From the NCBI RefSeq assembly GCF_007197555.1, contig NZ_CP041614.1, forward strand, positions 3,278,001 to 3,342,000: a DNA stretch of 64,000 nucleotides. The letters are read 5' to 3'. Below the pieces are notes generated by a model. The model had not been told where the DNA came from and did not search any database. It saw nothing but the letters and a program-made list of their open reading frames with translations. The DNA is from Shewanella psychropiezotolerans (GTDB lineage Bacteria > Pseudomonadota > Gammaproteobacteria > Enterobacterales > Shewanellaceae). Shown here piece by piece: positions 44,767 to 54,097 of the stretch (positions are counted from its first letter, which is position 1; the number at the start of each line of letters is the position of its first letter). The translations under genes were made by a program, and so were the position numbers.

Positions 44767-47556
44767 ATGAAGATTAAATGGAAAGCCTCACTGGTCACCA
44801 AACTCACAGTATCATTTACCGCCGTCCTCGTCAGTCTCTGGCTCATGATTGAATACCAAGCTTACAGCAACACCTTTTCCCGAACCCTCCACCGAGCTCA
44901 AATCGCCTACGGTGAGCTAAGTGACTTAAGATCTCAGGTAAGTAACACCCTATTTTCCGATGCACGCTATGATGCTCGTCAACTCGATAAGCAGTTACAT
45001 CAATTCTCATCCATGAATGAGATCAATGCCCAAGGAATAGTCGCTCATTATTTTCCTCTGGCAGAAAACCCTAATAAAGAAAATGACACCTTAAGCATGT
45101 GGATTGCCCAGACTTTTGGTAATGCGGGCCAACACAGATATTTAGATAGCTTCATCTATAAGCCTCATAAAGGGATCTCTATTTATGCGGACTCCAATGC
45201 AGACGAAGAATATTTTCAGATAAGGCTCGAAGAGATAAAACAACTGACGAGTAAAAAATCCCTCGATGGTTATCGTTGGGGAGCGCCCATTCTTGATAAA
45301 AGATCCGGTGATTATCACCTCATATTCAGTTATTCCAGTGATCCGGCTAACCCTGACGCTCCCCAGGTAGGTTTTGGGATAAACCTGGTCTCAGTGATGG
45401 ATCTCAATAATTCATTAGGGCCTGGGGATGTCAGTTTTTTCATGACACCGGAAGGTGAACTATTCTCTAAATCTATGTTGGCCTTGTCACCTGAGACCAT
45501 CAACACCTTAAAACACCAGTTTAACAGCAGCCACCCAGATAATGAGAAGCGAGTTCTACATCCCTTAGGTGAATACTATGTGATTAAAAATCACATTCAT
45601 GGCCCTGGATGGCAGCAAATCACATTGATATCAAATGATTTTCTGAAAGATATGGCCTTAACCCCCTTCTTCGCGGAACTTCCCTGGTCACTCCTTTCTC
45701 TGGCCTTTATGTCTTTCGTCCTGCTCAATGTGCTACGCATCAATTTTGCCAAACCTATTGGTCATTTTGTCAGCATAATTAACAGTGACAGCCAACCGAC
45801 CTTAGAGCGGCGCCTCCCCGTAGACAGAAAAGATGAATTAGGTCAGATAGCCAAGGCCTATAATCACTTATTGGATACGGTCAAAGAAAATTATGATGTA
45901 CTCGAAAAGAAGGTCGAAACAAGAACCCATGAGCTGGCCATTGCCACCCTGGAAGCGGAAAAGGCCAATAAACGTAAGACTGAGCATTTAACCAACATCA
46001 GTCACGAAATCCGCACCCCACTCAATGGCATAACCGGCTCATTGGAGCTGCTGCGTAATACCGAGCTCACCACTAAGCAGATGGATCTCAGAGACACAGC
46101 CTATAACTGTGCGAATTCCCTATTAGCCATTATCAACAACTTGCTCGACTTTTCTCGCATAGAAGCCGATCAAATTGAGTTAAATTATCAGCTCTATCCC
46201 GTGTTGACACTGGCCGACAACGCCATGATCACCATACAGAGCAGAATTGTGAACAAGCCTATTTCACTCGAATGCATCGTTAACGCCAATGTGCCGGAAA
46301 AAGCACTACTGGACCCTTTAAGAGTGAGGCAGATCTTAGTCAACTTACTGGGGAATTCGGCCAAATTCACGGAAGAAGGTTATATTTTATTGCGTATAGA
46401 AGTTGTTGAAAATCATCTCTATTTCAGCATTGAAGACACGGGGGATGGCATAAACATTCAAGATCAGCAACGCATATTCGAACCCTTTGCTCAAAGCTGT
46501 CACCACCAACCGGGCACAGGCCTTGGCTTGCCCATATCGGCTAAACTCGCCAAGAAAATGCAAGGTCAGCTAACCATGTTTAGCACCTTAGGCAAGGGCA
46601 GCACCTTTGTGTTAGACCTGCCCCTGTCTCAAGCCACAGCCCCCTTAGTCTTGCCAGACGATACCATCACAGCACCACTTGCCCTGCATAAACAATTAGC
46701 ATTATGGGGAGCTAAACCTATAGAGGGTGATAATGAGGAGCTAGATAACCCTGAGCTTACTCACCTGCCCGCCCGCCTATGGCAACGTCTACACGAGATA
46801 CGTCACGACTTGCCTCGCAAACAAAGCAGCCATACGCTGGCCCTGCTCCCCTGGAAGCTAAAAATTCTGCTGGTGGATGATGTAGATACTAACCGGGATA
46901 TTATCGGCAAGATGTTACTCGAGTTGGGCCAACAAGTGTTCAGTGTCAGCAGCGGTGAGGCGGCATTGCAAAAAGGAATGCGCCATATCTTCGATCTGGT
47001 ATTGATGGATATCCGCATGCCGGGACTCGATGGGTATCAAACCACACGAAAATGGCGTGAAAGTGAAGATATTCTGGACACCGAATGCCCTATTTTTGCT
47101 CTCACGGCAAATGCTAACCCTATGGAGCATGACACCATTCGAGCCGCTGGAATGAACAGCTATTTGACTAAGCCTGTGTCATTGAAGCAGTTAAATATGG
47201 CACTTGAAGAGGCGGCAGATCTGCAACTGGATCGCGATATGCCCCTGATCATCAATACCGATATCGACACGCCGATGATCGATGTCTCCCACACGGATCT
47301 TAATCAGCGACTGGCCGCTCATTTAACGGATATGGGCGAACAAGCCAAACTGCATATTAATCAAGACGAATGGAAACCCCTCAGCGATGTACTGCATACG
47401 ATTAAAGGCAGCGCGGGCCTAGCGGGAATAAAAGATATTTCTGAAGCAGCTGCCGACTTAGAGGTCGCCCTTGAAGCCGAAGCCTGTTTAAGTTTGGAGG
47501 AGTTTGCGCCCCTAGAAGCGCTCATTCAGGCATTAAATTGCGAGACAAACACATAA
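44767..47556 (+). CDS. ssrA: Hybrid sensor histidine kinase, SsrA/EsrA-like
   Basis: 929 aa: membrane helix 1 (about 9-27), periplasmic sensor region, helix 2 (about 310-330), HAMP, HisKA with His413 (NISHEIRTPLNG), HATPase (LLGNSAKFTEEG; DTGDGI; GTGLGLPIS), receiver with Asp748 (LVLMDIRMPG), and HPt with His877 (LHTIKGSAGLAG). The SsrA layout exactly. It is the sensor and phosphorelay source for the nearby SsrB-like regulator. The start at 44767 has GGAAG 6 bp upstream; the frame to 44734 includes leftover protease DNA. Confidence 0.93.
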   Translation: MKIKWKASLVTKLTVSFTAVLVSLWLMIEYQAYSNTFSRTLHRAQIAYGELSDLRSQVSNTLFSDARYDARQLDKQLHQFSSMNEINAQGIVAHYFPLAENPNKENDTLSMWIAQTFGNAGQHRYLDSFIYKPHKGISIYADSNADEEYFQIRLEEIKQLTSKKSLDGYRWGAPILDKRSGDYHLIFSYSSDPANPDAPQVGFGINLVSVMDLNNSLGPGDVSFFMTPEGELFSKSMLALSPETINTLKHQFNSSHPDNEKRVLHPLGEYYVIKNHIHGPGWQQITLISNDFLKDMALTPFFAELPWSLLSLAFMSFVLLNVLRINFAKPIGHFVSIINSDSQPTLERRLPVDRKDELGQIAKAYNHLLDTVKENYDVLEKKVETRTHELAIATLEAEKANKRKTEHLTNISHEIRTPLNGITGSLELLRNTELTTKQMDLRDTAYNCANSLLAIINNLLDFSRIEADQIELNYQLYPVLTLADNAMITIQSRIVNKPISLECIVNANVPEKALLDPLRVRQILVNLLGNSAKFTEEGYILLRIEVVENHLYFSIEDTGDGINIQDQQRIFEPFAQSCHHQPGTGLGLPISAKLAKKMQGQLTMFSTLGKGSTFVLDLPLSQATAPLVLPDDTITAPLALHKQLALWGAKPIEGDNEELDNPELTHLPARLWQRLHEIRHDLPRKQSSHTLALLPWKLKILLVDDVDTNRDIIGKMLLELGQQVFSVSSGEAALQKGMRHIFDLVLMDIRMPGLDGYQTTRKWRESEDILDTECPIFALTANANPMEHDTIRAAGMNSYLTKPVSLKQLNMALEEAADLQLDRDMPLIINTDIDTPMIDVSHTDLNQRLAAHLTDMGEQAKLHINQDEWKPLSDVLHTIKGSAGLAGIKDISEAAADLEVALEAEACLSLEEFAPLEALIQALNCETNT

Positions 47557-47561
47557 GATGA

Positions 47562-47598
47562 TTGCACGCTGATACTGGGTTAGTATCAGCCGTACAAT
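47562..47598. terminator. Bidirectional terminator between ssrA and ssrB
   Basis: The hairpin GCTGATAC-TGGGTTA-GTATCAGC (8-bp perfect stem) is extended by partly paired flanks (TTGCACG/CCGTACAA). It sits between two convergent genes. Confidence 0.65.
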
Positions 47599-47611
47599 CA
47601 CAAAAGCAGAA

Positions 47612-48256
47612 TTAAGAGCCCAACCTCTGAGCCCAACGCATCAATTCGGCCACATTGTGTGCGTTGAGTTTGCGCATTAAATTCATTCGATGGGTTTCAA
47701 CCGTTTTCAAACCTATGACTAAATCCTCCGCGATATCCCGGTTGCGACGCCCCTCGCAGATCAACTTGAGCACTTGTTGTTCCCTCGGAGTCAACATAGG
47801 GATATCACCATCGACGGCACCAATCAGGGCTTCAACTTGTTGCTCGTCCAGACTCGAATCGATAAAAGTCTTGCCTTTACTGACAGATTTAATTGCCGCT
47901 AATAAGGTACTTTTCGGACTGTTTTTAAGTACATAACCATTGGCTCCGACATCCAATGCTTCACGGGCACTCTTCTCTTCAACGGTGGCCGTCAGCACTA
48001 TTATCATCATTTCCGGCCAACGTTGACGTAATTGACGGATAACATCGAAACCACTCATGCCCGGTAATTTAAGATCCATAAACACCAGATCGGGTGTTAA
48101 CTTTAAACATTGCTCATACACAGCCAAGCCATCTTCAACAAATCCCACCAAATTCAACTCGGAATATGGGGCTAAGCAGCTACATAATCCATCAAAAATT
48201 AACGAGTGGTCGTCTACTACCAATATATTTATCGCCTTGTACTGGCCAAACGTCAT
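47612..48256 (-). CDS. ssrB: NarL/FixJ-family response regulator, SsrB/EsrB-like
   Basis: 214 aa (SsrB is 212). Receiver domain with phospho-acceptor Asp61 (DLVFMDLKLPG) and C-terminal LuxR-type helix-turn-helix (LTPREQQVLKLICEGRRNRD, then IGLKTVETHRMNLMRKL). GGAGG lies 7 bp before the ATG. It is convergent with ssrA, not in tandem as in Salmonella or Edwardsiella. The most likely reader of the 7-4-7 palindromes in this cluster, because SsrB-type regulators bind such palindromes (family knowledge). Confidence 0.93.
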   Translation of the reverse strand: MTFGQYKAINILVVDDHSLIFDGLCSCLAPYSELNLVGFVEDGLAVYEQCLKLTPDLVFMDLKLPGMSGFDVIRQLRQRWPEMMIIVLTATVEEKSAREALDVGANGYVLKNSPKSTLLAAIKSVSKGKTFIDSSLDEQQVEALIGAVDGDIPMLTPREQQVLKLICEGRRNRDIAEDLVIGLKTVETHRMNLMRKLNAHNVAELMRWAQRLGS

Positions 48257-48310
48257 AAGCTTACCTCCAGAAGAGAGTTCGAGTTACCTGTATTATGTAG
48301 ATAACAGTAA

Positions 48311-48326
48311 ACTGATCTTGATCACA
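48311..48326 (-). promoter_or_regulatory. Possible CRP site upstream of ssrB
   Basis: ACTGATCTTGATCACA is close to the CRP consensus TGTGATCTAGATCACA and lies about 55-70 bp before the ssrB start codon. Apart from this and the SOS box, the 479-base gap from 48257 to 48735 shows no supported gene. Confidence 0.35.
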
Positions 48327-48702
48327 ATGATCTGCATATTGAAGGGCTTTCAGTCGGCTTGTCAAGACTTAGTACACAGTAGATTGTGCTTTATCACCGT
48401 CAATAAAACGGATACTAAGCTCATTAAAATACTGATACATAAAACACGCCAAACCCAGTTGCAGTCTCCTTTCAGCACATCTTAATCCGAATGCGGGCTA
48501 AGATGCCTCTGTCGACACTCAAGCGTTATCCACCAAATATACGAGGTTCACAGGCAGATCCAATCTAACCCTATTAACAAAAAGTGCTTAAAATCAGCCG
48601 TTTCTCCCCACGAGCCAGATTAAACGACAATCCTACTTTAACGTTCTGCCACCATCATCCCGAAAAAGATTGCCAGTGCCTGGATTACTGCTAGACTTAC
48701 AA

Positions 48703-48718
48703 CTGTATAAATATACAG
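48703..48718 (+). promoter_or_regulatory. LexA (SOS) box of umuD
   Basis: CTGTATAAATATACAG, the CTGT-N8-ACAG LexA site with the typical TA-rich core. It lies 17 bp before the umuD ATG, so the operator must overlap the promoter or transcript start. Confidence 0.93.
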
Positions 48719-48735
48719 TACAGGGTAAAGCGACC

Positions 48736-49173
48736 ATGATAAAAATGATCCCAATCTCAGCCAGTGCGGGAATAACCGGCTTCGAGAGTCCAGCCACAGA
48801 CTATAAACAGCTTCCTTTAAGCTTAGATGAATTACTTATCCAGCACCCCAGTGCCACTTTCATCGGCCAAGCAAGCGGATGCTCGATGCAAAATGTCGGT
48901 ATATTCGATGGTGATATTCTCATCGTCGACAGACACGTCAAGGTACAAGATCAGGACGTGATAGTGGCAAATTACAATGGCAGTTTTGTCTGCAAAATTA
49001 TTGACACAAAAAGAAGAATGTTACTCTCTGCTAATGATGAACATCAGCCAGTGGTCATACATGAGTACGACCAATTCAGTGTCGAAGGTATCGTAGTACG
49101 TTCAATTCGCTGCCATCGGCCGAGTCCTCTGCTGATGAATGACGCAGCCGTCGAGCCGACTTTTAACCGATGA
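48736..49173 (+). CDS. umuD: DNA polymerase V subunit UmuD (self-cleaving)
   Basis: 145-aa S24-family protein. RecA-stimulated self-cleavage would occur at Ala11-Gly12 (SASAGITGF); the catalytic dyad is Ser50 (GCSM) and Lys87 (VCKIID), spaced 37 residues as in E. coli UmuD. The ATG at 48736 is chosen because the frame upstream runs through the LexA box. SOS-regulated; 135 bp before umuC. Confidence 0.93.
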   Translation: MIKMIPISASAGITGFESPATDYKQLPLSLDELLIQHPSATFIGQASGCSMQNVGIFDGDILIVDRHVKVQDQDVIVANYNGSFVCKIIDTKRRMLLSANDEHQPVVIHEYDQFSVEGIVVRSIRCHRPSPLLMNDAAVEPTFNR

Positions 49174-49308
49174 AAGTTATTGATGCCAGTGTCGTTACAG
49201 AGTGAGTTATAGCACCAGAACGAGTACTGAAACTAATACAATAACTTGTACCAGAACTTATACCAGAGTTAATGGGCCAGCAGAATCAACTCACACAGAG
49301 GAGATATG

Positions 49309-50562
49309 ATGTTCGCCCTCGTCGATGCTAATTCATTTTACTGTAGTGCCGAGCAGGTATTTCGTCCCGAGTGGCGTGGCCGCCCTATTGTGGTGCTATC
49401 TAACAACGACGGCTGTATCGTCGCCGCTAACCGTCAGGCCGTCGATGCCGGGGTCCCAAAATTTGAGCCTTACTTCAAAATTAAGGCACAGTGTGATCGC
49501 TTAGGTATTATCGCCTTAAGCTCGAACTACGAGCTCTATGGCTCACTATCCGCCAGTATGATGGAGGTGATTGGTCGTTTTGCACCAGATCAGCATGTCT
49601 ACAGCATAGATGAATCATTCCTGTCGTTTAAACACTGTTATCCAGCCATACCTTGCCTAGTGAAACATGGCGAGGCCTTGCGGCGCACAGTATGGAAGGA
49701 AACTCGCTTACCTGTGTCCGTTGGCATGGGAGAAACCTTAACCTTAGCTAAGATAGCCAATCATGCAGCTAAGAAGCTTGTAGACTACAACGGAGTCTGT
49801 GTCATAGATAACTCAGGCCAACGCAAGGCAATTCTCTCGCAGATAAAGCCATGCCATGTCTGGGGCATAGGCCGGCGTTTATCTAAGAAGCTGGATTTAA
49901 TGGGAATAAAGTCGGCCTATGCGCTATCTCTGATGGCACCTGGGCTGGCCAGAAAACAGTTCAGTATCGAGATGGAACGTACGGTGCGGGAGCTTAACGG
50001 TGAGCCGTGTAAGGATTGGGATCAAGCCAGAGCCGATAAACAACAGATATTTTCGACTCGTAGCATGGGAGAGCGGATCACAGACTCAAACTCGCTACAG
50101 CAAGCCCTCAGCAAACATGTCGGTATCGCCACCAGCAAGGCAAGAGAGCAAGGCTCATTGTGCTCGGTACTGCTTATTTTCGCCTCCAATTCCCCTTTCG
50201 ATGAGCAGCCTATAGGCTTTAAACTCACTCACAGATTTGCTTATCCCACCAATGACACAGGTGAAATAACCCAAATAGTGACTCAGATAGCCAAGCAACA
50301 ATTTAGAGATGGTGTGCGTTATTACAAGGTAGGAGTAGGCCTAATCGACCTTATCAGTGAGTCACATAACCAGTTGGATCTGTTTGCATCACCGAAAAAA
50401 CCGGCATTAATGAAGGTCTATGATGCACTCAATCACAGATACGGCTCCGACTCTATATTTATGGCTGCACAAGGGTTCACGACCAAGTGGCACATGAAAC
50501 GAGAATATCTCACGCCTCAATACACCACCAGCTGGCGAGATATCCCCAAGATCAATTGCTAA
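49309..50562 (+). CDS. umuC: DNA polymerase V catalytic subunit UmuC (Y-family)
   Basis: 417-aa translesion polymerase. DANSFYCSAEQVF and YSIDESFLSF carry the catalytic acidic residues; GIGRRLSKKL is the helix-hairpin-helix. The C-terminal QLDLFASP resembles a beta-clamp-binding motif. The second of two adjacent ATGs (49309) has the better distance to AGGAGA. Confidence 0.94.
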   Translation: MFALVDANSFYCSAEQVFRPEWRGRPIVVLSNNDGCIVAANRQAVDAGVPKFEPYFKIKAQCDRLGIIALSSNYELYGSLSASMMEVIGRFAPDQHVYSIDESFLSFKHCYPAIPCLVKHGEALRRTVWKETRLPVSVGMGETLTLAKIANHAAKKLVDYNGVCVIDNSGQRKAILSQIKPCHVWGIGRRLSKKLDLMGIKSAYALSLMAPGLARKQFSIEMERTVRELNGEPCKDWDQARADKQQIFSTRSMGERITDSNSLQQALSKHVGIATSKAREQGSLCSVLLIFASNSPFDEQPIGFKLTHRFAYPTNDTGEITQIVTQIAKQQFRDGVRYYKVGVGLIDLISESHNQLDLFASPKKPALMKVYDALNHRYGSDSIFMAAQGFTTKWHMKREYLTPQYTTSWRDIPKINC

Positions 50563-50773
50563 TCTACTGACAAATAATATATAGAGCTAAGACATCACCA
50601 CCAGCTGGCGAAAATTATCTAGTTTGTTCCTAATTGACAGGGTTTAAATGTATTTGCAAAGAGGTGAGAGAATCTCCGCACTAAACAGCGTAATTCACTG
50701 GCAGAATATCTCTCTTCCCTAGGACCTCTTGTTAGACGCATTAACCTAATAGATAAATGACGTCATTTAGAAC

Positions 50774-51079
50774 TCACCCCCTAGTCGATATCACCACCTG
50801 ATGCTTTTCAATCATAGGTCTGCCGGTAAAGGCTTCCTTGGGTAAGGGATTTTGATGAGATAACTTAAAATCTTCACTGTGGATCCACGCCTCAAAAGCC
50901 GCTTCATCTTGCCAGGTTGTGAAAACGACATAAGGCGCCCCTTCACTCACAGGTTTTAAGATCTGCATGGAGACGAAACCAGCTTGCTGGTCGATTTGTC
51001 CCACACGTTGACGAAATCGATTCTCAAATTCATCTTGCCAATCCACAGCCACCGGAATACGGTTCGCGACAATATACAT
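50774..51079 (-). CDS. Antibiotic biosynthesis monooxygenase-family protein (ABM domain)
   Basis: 101-aa ferredoxin-like dimeric domain: MYIVANRIPVAVDWQDEFEN, then YVVFTTWQDEAAFEAWIHSE and HQVV near the end. Related to IsdG/HmoA-like haem-degrading proteins and quinol monooxygenases; substrate unknown. The ATG at 51079 follows AGGAGGGGTT. Stands alone. Confidence 0.8.
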   Translation of the reverse strand: MYIVANRIPVAVDWQDEFENRFRQRVGQIDQQAGFVSMQILKPVSEGAPYVVFTTWQDEAAFEAWIHSEDFKLSHQNPLPKEAFTGRPMIEKHQVVISTRG

Positions 51080-51392
51080 AACCCCTCCTAATAAAGACAT
51101 CCAAAATTATTTCAATAAAAAACAACCACTAGAAACATGTGAAACTACCGTAAAACCCAGTGTGCCACGACTTATCTATATCATCAATTATCAGGCATGA
51201 TAAATAGACCTCTTTAATGCATAACTCATTAAGAATTGTCGAGAAGAGTTCAAATTAGATGAAATAGTCAAATCAGGAAAACGCAAAATACCGAACGGAA
51301 ATTCAGCTGGGTTTACACTCTTTCACTAAGGAACCTTAACGGATATATATTAGGCGCTGTCTAGCCATTTATGACAATTAGCCGCCCCATGC

Positions 51393-51533
51393 CTACGTTT
51401 TCTTTAAATGCTCACAGTAACGACTTAGCTCCTGTAAAGTTCCTACAGGGCCTTTAAACAACCGAGTAAACTCTGATGTGATTTTCAGCCAATTCTGTTC
51501 CGGAATATTGAGTTTATGTAAAGTTGGTTTAAG
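51393..51533 (-). pseudogene. Transposase-like C-terminal remnant
   Basis: A frame of 46 codons encoding LHKLNIPEQNWLKITSEFTR, then LFKGPVGTLQELSRYCEHLK and a stop. It resembles the C-terminus of Shewanella/Vibrio REP-associated or similar transposases (YCEHL ending), with no start. The DNA between it and the RHS stop also reads as coding in another frame (KDYQDTQSLKEQIYELGL), so one broken gene may have lain here. The 502-base gap from 51080 to 51581 shows nothing else. Confidence 0.45.
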
Positions 51534-51581
51534 CCTAGTTCATAGATTTGCTCTTTTAAACTTTGGGTGTCTTGATAGTCT

Positions 51582-53570
51582 TTAGCTGTTTTGTTTGGGG
51601 CGCCATGAGTTTTGGGCAAGTTTTTCATATTCAAAGGTTAACGCTACGTCCGGACTAAGGACCTTGAGCTGATGTACGACGTCATTACACTCGAGGGGGA
51701 TATTGGCATCGACTCTCCCCTCTTTAGTACGGCTTTGTTGCTGCACTAAACGACCGATAGCATCATAATAGAAATGCACACTGGTGCCATCGGCTAAGGT
51801 TTTACTCTCGAGTCTGCCAGCTGCATCATAAGTGAACACAACCCTGCTTTGTTGAGACATGACAGGCTGAGTCGCCACCGCCTGAACAGCTTGACCTTGA
51901 TAAGAATGAAAATACAAAGATGAATCTGAAATTTGTTTAGCTTCACTCACGCTGATGAGCTGACAATCATGGTTATACTGATAACAGCTTCGCCCTTGTG
52001 GAGTGACATGACTTATCAAGGTATCGAATGCACCATACTCATAATCATGCTTGAGCCCTTGGGAGTTCGTCACACCGATTAAGTGCCCATCACAATCATA
52101 AGCAAAATTAGTTTGTTGACCCTCTTCATCAACCCAAGCGCAGGGATAAGGCATACCGAACTTATACTGCCAGAATTGAGTCCCCTCTTTACTTCCATCG
52201 GCCAAAGTCTGACATCGTGTAACTAAGCGGCCGAGTCCGTCATAATGAAAAACAACAGTTCCACCATCAGCCAATAAAATAGTCACTAATTGACCTAATC
52301 TGTTGTAGCGATAGCCCGTTTGGCTAGCGTCTGGTGAGATAATCCAAGCTAATTGGCCCAAACTGGTGTATTGATAGAACCACTGCATAAGAAAAGGATC
52401 GGATACGCTGACAAGGTTTCCTTTATTATCATATCGGTATGACCATATTTCACCTTTTGAATTGGTGTATTGCGTCAATCGCCCCGAGTCATCGTAGCTA
52501 TACTCCCAGGTTTTGTCTCCCTGGATACTCATTGCAGTCACTTGGCCAAAGTCATTATAGGTAAATTGACAAGGCTCTCCCCGGGCATTGATTTGAGCGA
52601 TAAGGCAATTGTCCCACCACTCATTGATCGTTTCATCACCATTGGAGAAGACTATGCGGGTAATATTGTTTTGCTCATCTGTGTAATAATGCCTGATCCC
52701 GTAGCGCGCACTCTTGTAATACACCACACCTTGCTCGTCATCGTACCTAAGTTGAGCATTGAAACGCTCCTCTGCACCACGTATGGCAAGGGCACGCCCT
52801 TTTACATCATAATCAAACTCAAGCCAGGTGAGACTCAAGTCAGAACTGCGCAATAGAAAACCATTTCTGCTATAACGATAATCAAAATTAGCACCGGGAT
52901 CGGCGCGGCAAGACGTCATATAACCAAGCGGATTATACTCGTATCGAGCCAAGGTTTGGATAGGTAATGCTTGTGGAGTAAGTAAGGTCAACTGCTTGAT
53001 GCAGCCCAGATCAGTATCCACCCGAATCTGTCGGCCATCGGCCAAACTAATATGACTCAGGACTGCGCCATGATAGGTGAAAGTTAGCTCATTGCCTTTG
53101 CCATCACTAATACGAGAAAGAAGCAGCCTATCGCCAAAGGCGTGACCAAAGCGATAACTAAGACCATCGAAATGCCTCATCAACAGATCATCACCACGGC
53201 GCAATAATCGCCATTGTGGCAGATGGGAAACCCGGCTTTTGTGTCCCGCTACAGGCAAGTCGTACACGCCTTGATTATATTGCTCATCGGTAAAAGTCAC
53301 CGACTCACCATCAAGTAGCAAGCTCATGTCCCACAAACAGCGCCAACGGGTGCCAAGTAAACCTGGACTCATCATACTGCCTGAATGATAGAAGCGTTTA
53401 TGCAGCAGAGGGAGTCGGCCCGAGAGGGTAAAGTCGGTGCGCCGCTCAAGCACATAACCTGTGGCCATCTCGATATGCTCTGCTTGGGTAAAGCGCCCTT
53501 CGCTACTAGCCGTTCGTACATTCAAATCAAATGCATTCATCAGGCTTTGCTGCCTTTCCAATATGTTCAC
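51582..53570 (-). CDS. RHS/YD-repeat protein, truncated
   Basis: 662 aa. It begins with a DUF6531-like segment (ATGYVLERRTDFTLSGRLPL) and has many YD repeats (YDDSGRLTQYTNSKGEIWSY; YDGLGRLVTRCQ; YDAAGRLESKTLADGTSVHF). It lacks an N-terminal PAAR domain, the conserved shell-closing motif with DPxGxxD and a variable toxin tip, and is only half the usual RHS length. It stops where the transposase-like remnant begins, so the gene was probably cut there. Confidence 0.82.
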   Translation of the reverse strand: MNILERQQSLMNAFDLNVRTASSEGRFTQAEHIEMATGYVLERRTDFTLSGRLPLLHKRFYHSGSMMSPGLLGTRWRCLWDMSLLLDGESVTFTDEQYNQGVYDLPVAGHKSRVSHLPQWRLLRRGDDLLMRHFDGLSYRFGHAFGDRLLLSRISDGKGNELTFTYHGAVLSHISLADGRQIRVDTDLGCIKQLTLLTPQALPIQTLARYEYNPLGYMTSCRADPGANFDYRYSRNGFLLRSSDLSLTWLEFDYDVKGRALAIRGAEERFNAQLRYDDEQGVVYYKSARYGIRHYYTDEQNNITRIVFSNGDETINEWWDNCLIAQINARGEPCQFTYNDFGQVTAMSIQGDKTWEYSYDDSGRLTQYTNSKGEIWSYRYDNKGNLVSVSDPFLMQWFYQYTSLGQLAWIISPDASQTGYRYNRLGQLVTILLADGGTVVFHYDGLGRLVTRCQTLADGSKEGTQFWQYKFGMPYPCAWVDEEGQQTNFAYDCDGHLIGVTNSQGLKHDYEYGAFDTLISHVTPQGRSCYQYNHDCQLISVSEAKQISDSSLYFHSYQGQAVQAVATQPVMSQQSRVVFTYDAAGRLESKTLADGTSVHFYYDAIGRLVQQQSRTKEGRVDANIPLECNDVVHQLKVLSPDVALTFEYEKLAQNSWRPKQNS

Positions 53571-53596
53571 TGCAACTTAGTCCAATCAAGCCTTTA

Positions 53597-54088
53597 TTAA
53601 TCTGAGGTTATTTCAGTAAATTCAGCATCCTGCCAAAGCTTAATTTCACTGTATGTCGCTTGATTAATAATGCCCAGTTCCAAGGCCTTATCCATATCAT
53701 CTTGGATAAGATAGGCGCCTAATATGAAAAGTCCATCAAACTGGCGCAAGGGAGCATATTTAGGTTCATCTTCCCATTTGTCATCATAAAAAGCCTCGTA
53801 CGTTCGGCTTAAGCTATAACCCGCCTCACAGAAAAACGTACGATTCAGTAACGCGGCTGCATGCTTCCATGCCTGTTTATCCATTTCATCAAGGGATTCA
53901 AGCGTGCCATGATGTTCACTCATAGCCAGCTTTATCTGATTAATAGCCTCCAGCGTCGGAGGGGCCGCCTGCAACTTGCTGTCATCACAGCCTTGAAGTT
54001 CATAAACTTCACTTTGGCAGGCCGTCAGCAGTAACAGAGTTATCAGGCTAATACCTGCTTTAATCGATGATCCTTGTATCATATTCAT
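53597..54088 (-). CDS. Small lipoprotein, unknown (possible immunity protein)
   Basis: 163 aa with a lipoprotein signal peptide (ISLITLLLLTACQSE, lipid Cys near 24) and a helical, acidic domain with two further Cys. No family recognised. It lies between the hydroxylase-like gene and the RHS gene, 9 bp after the former. Periplasmic lipoproteins in such loci are often immunity proteins, but no partner toxin is proven. Confidence 0.65.
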   Translation of the reverse strand: MNMIQGSSIKAGISLITLLLLTACQSEVYELQGCDDSKLQAAPPTLEAINQIKLAMSEHHGTLESLDEMDKQAWKHAAALLNRTFFCEAGYSLSRTYEAFYDDKWEDEPKYAPLRQFDGLFILGAYLIQDDMDKALELGIINQATYSEIKLWQDAEFTEITSD

Positions 54089-54097
54089 ATTCCTTGT

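Noticed and set aside
48057..48485. Open frame of 142 codons over the start of ssrB
   Set aside because: It runs antisense to the conserved receiver domain and has no recognisable residues; the part outside ssrB is ordinary intergenic DNA.
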